Origin: Methanocorpusculaceae archaeon UBA456
GTDB lineage: Archaea > Halobacteriota > Methanomicrobia > Methanomicrobiales > Methanocorpusculaceae
Length of the DNA stretch: 33,473 nucleotides
NCBI GenBank assembly: GCA_002496395.1
Contig: DAJQ01000001.1
Coordinates: forward strand, 31,506 to 64,978
Direction: 5' to 3'
Under the pieces are notes generated by a model. The model saw nothing but the letters and a program-made list of their open reading frames with translations. It was not told the DNA's origin and searched no databases. A program made the translations under genes and the position numbers. Positions 32,971 through 33,473 of this stretch are shown here, piece after piece; position 1 is the first letter of the stretch, and each line of letters opens with the position of its first letter.

Positions 32971-32974
32971 GTAC

Positions 32975-33473
32975 TCAGTGATAATCTGGCTTTTCTGCGC
33001 CGATTTTTATCGAAACGATGCTCTCTGAGAGTCTCTTTCGCTTGGCCTCATCAAGAGGAACAGATCCAATAGTGCTGTTCAGTTCCGGCTCGCTGATGAT
33101 ATGCTTAAGGGGAAAGACAGATTCGCCGTGAATGGTGATCCCGGAGAATCCTGCATTACATATGCAGCTCAGGTATTCTTCCTTCAGGAGAGCTCCCGAT
33201 ACACAGCTCGTATAGAGGAGTGATGATTTTTTGAAGGCATCCGGGAGCGGGGCGGTGAGGACGATATCCGAGACGAGGAGACGGCCGCCCGGACGGAGGA
33301 CCCTGAATATCTCTGTAAAGACCTGAGGCTTATCGACTGAGAGGTTGATGACACAGTTGGAGATGACGACATCAACTGACGCATCTGCAACCGGCAGGTG
33401 CTCTATCTCGCCAAGCCGGAACTCCACGTTGGTATATCCCCCCTCCTGAGCGTTTCTGCGGGCCTTCTCAAGC
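32975..33473 (-). CDS. arsM: Arsenite methyltransferase-like SAM methyltransferase (5' partial)
   Basis: The C-terminal 165 residues of a class I methyltransferase of the ArsM type. Visible family features are VEFRLGEIEHLPVADASVDV, VVISNCVINLSVDKPQVF (its Cys is one of the As-binding cysteines in ArsM), EIFRVLRPGGRLLVSDIVLT and SCVSGALLKEEYL. ArsM methylates arsenite using SAM for detoxification (family knowledge). The frame is open through the window edge (LEKARRNAQEGGYTN before VEF), so the start and motif I are outside. The GTG at 33427 is an internal valine, not the start. Confidence 0.85.
   Translation of the reverse strand, partial: LEKARRNAQEGGYTNVEFRLGEIEHLPVADASVDVVISNCVINLSVDKPQVFTEIFRVLRPGGRLLVSDIVLTAPLPDAFKKSSLLYTSCVSGALLKEEYLSCICNAGFSGITIHGESVFPLKHIISEPELNSTIGSVPLDEAKRKRLSESIVSIKIGAEKPDYH

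Overview
The window looks like chromosomal DNA of a methanogenic archaeon, most likely of the order Methanomicrobiales. The main pointers are a complete radical SAM Mmp10-type methanogenesis marker gene, a DUF362-type ferredoxin protein, an archaeal dihydropteroate-synthase-like protein, TATA-box-like promoters, and many ATGA start/stop overlaps. I cannot name the genus. Base composition is moderately GC-rich in most of the window and clearly more AT-rich in the restriction-modification/IS block (about 23.3-27.2 kb).

Layout. 1-2227 (+): the end of a DUF362/ferredoxin gene, mmp10 (McrA arginine methylation), and a small RNase III-like gene translationally coupled to mmp10. 2296-5288: a PP2C phosphatase, a doubtful small ORF, a SAM methyltransferase, and a divergently transcribed 14-TM MFS exporter. 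5285-5530 (-) is only the C-terminal stub of a class I aminotransferase. 5735-11896 (+) is one giant 2053-aa TPR protein with nested internal duplications. 11931-13702 (-): a voltage-gated-type K+ channel broken by an in-frame TGA, and a class III PPK2. 13859-15652: a zinc-ribbon membrane protein, convergent with a DUF6513/pterin-binding/DUF4346 protein.

15849-23217 is an Mrp/Mbs-type cation/proton antiporter locus. A minus-strand operon runs mnhE-F-G-(DUF4040+MbhE)-B-C-D-D', every junction overlapping, and a third large NuoL/M/N-like subunit converges on it from the plus strand. No hydrogenase-like or other redox subunit is visible. mnhG is frameshifted in a run of ten T's.

23356-27212 (+) is a type II restriction-modification module: a DNA methyltransferase and a TdeIII/MjaII-like endonuclease. 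The endonuclease is split by a complete 1718-bp IS66-family element (25337-27054) flanked by an 8-bp target duplication. Removing the element and one duplication restores an uninterrupted 292-codon reading frame, so the methyltransferase is now probably solitary.

27270-33473: a zinc-ribbon protein, a LemA + DUF2207 pair, a HEAT-repeat protein, a 569-aa protein with Cys clusters and a weak pRiA4b-ORF3-like N-terminal half, and the C-terminal part of an ArsM-like arsenite methyltransferase cut by the window edge.

No tRNA, rRNA or CRISPR array was seen. No gene-free stretch exceeds 300 bases. The striking features are disrupted genes (endonuclease, mnhG, K+ channel, aminotransferase), the Mrp-like locus with three antiporter-type subunits, and the duplicated TPR giant.
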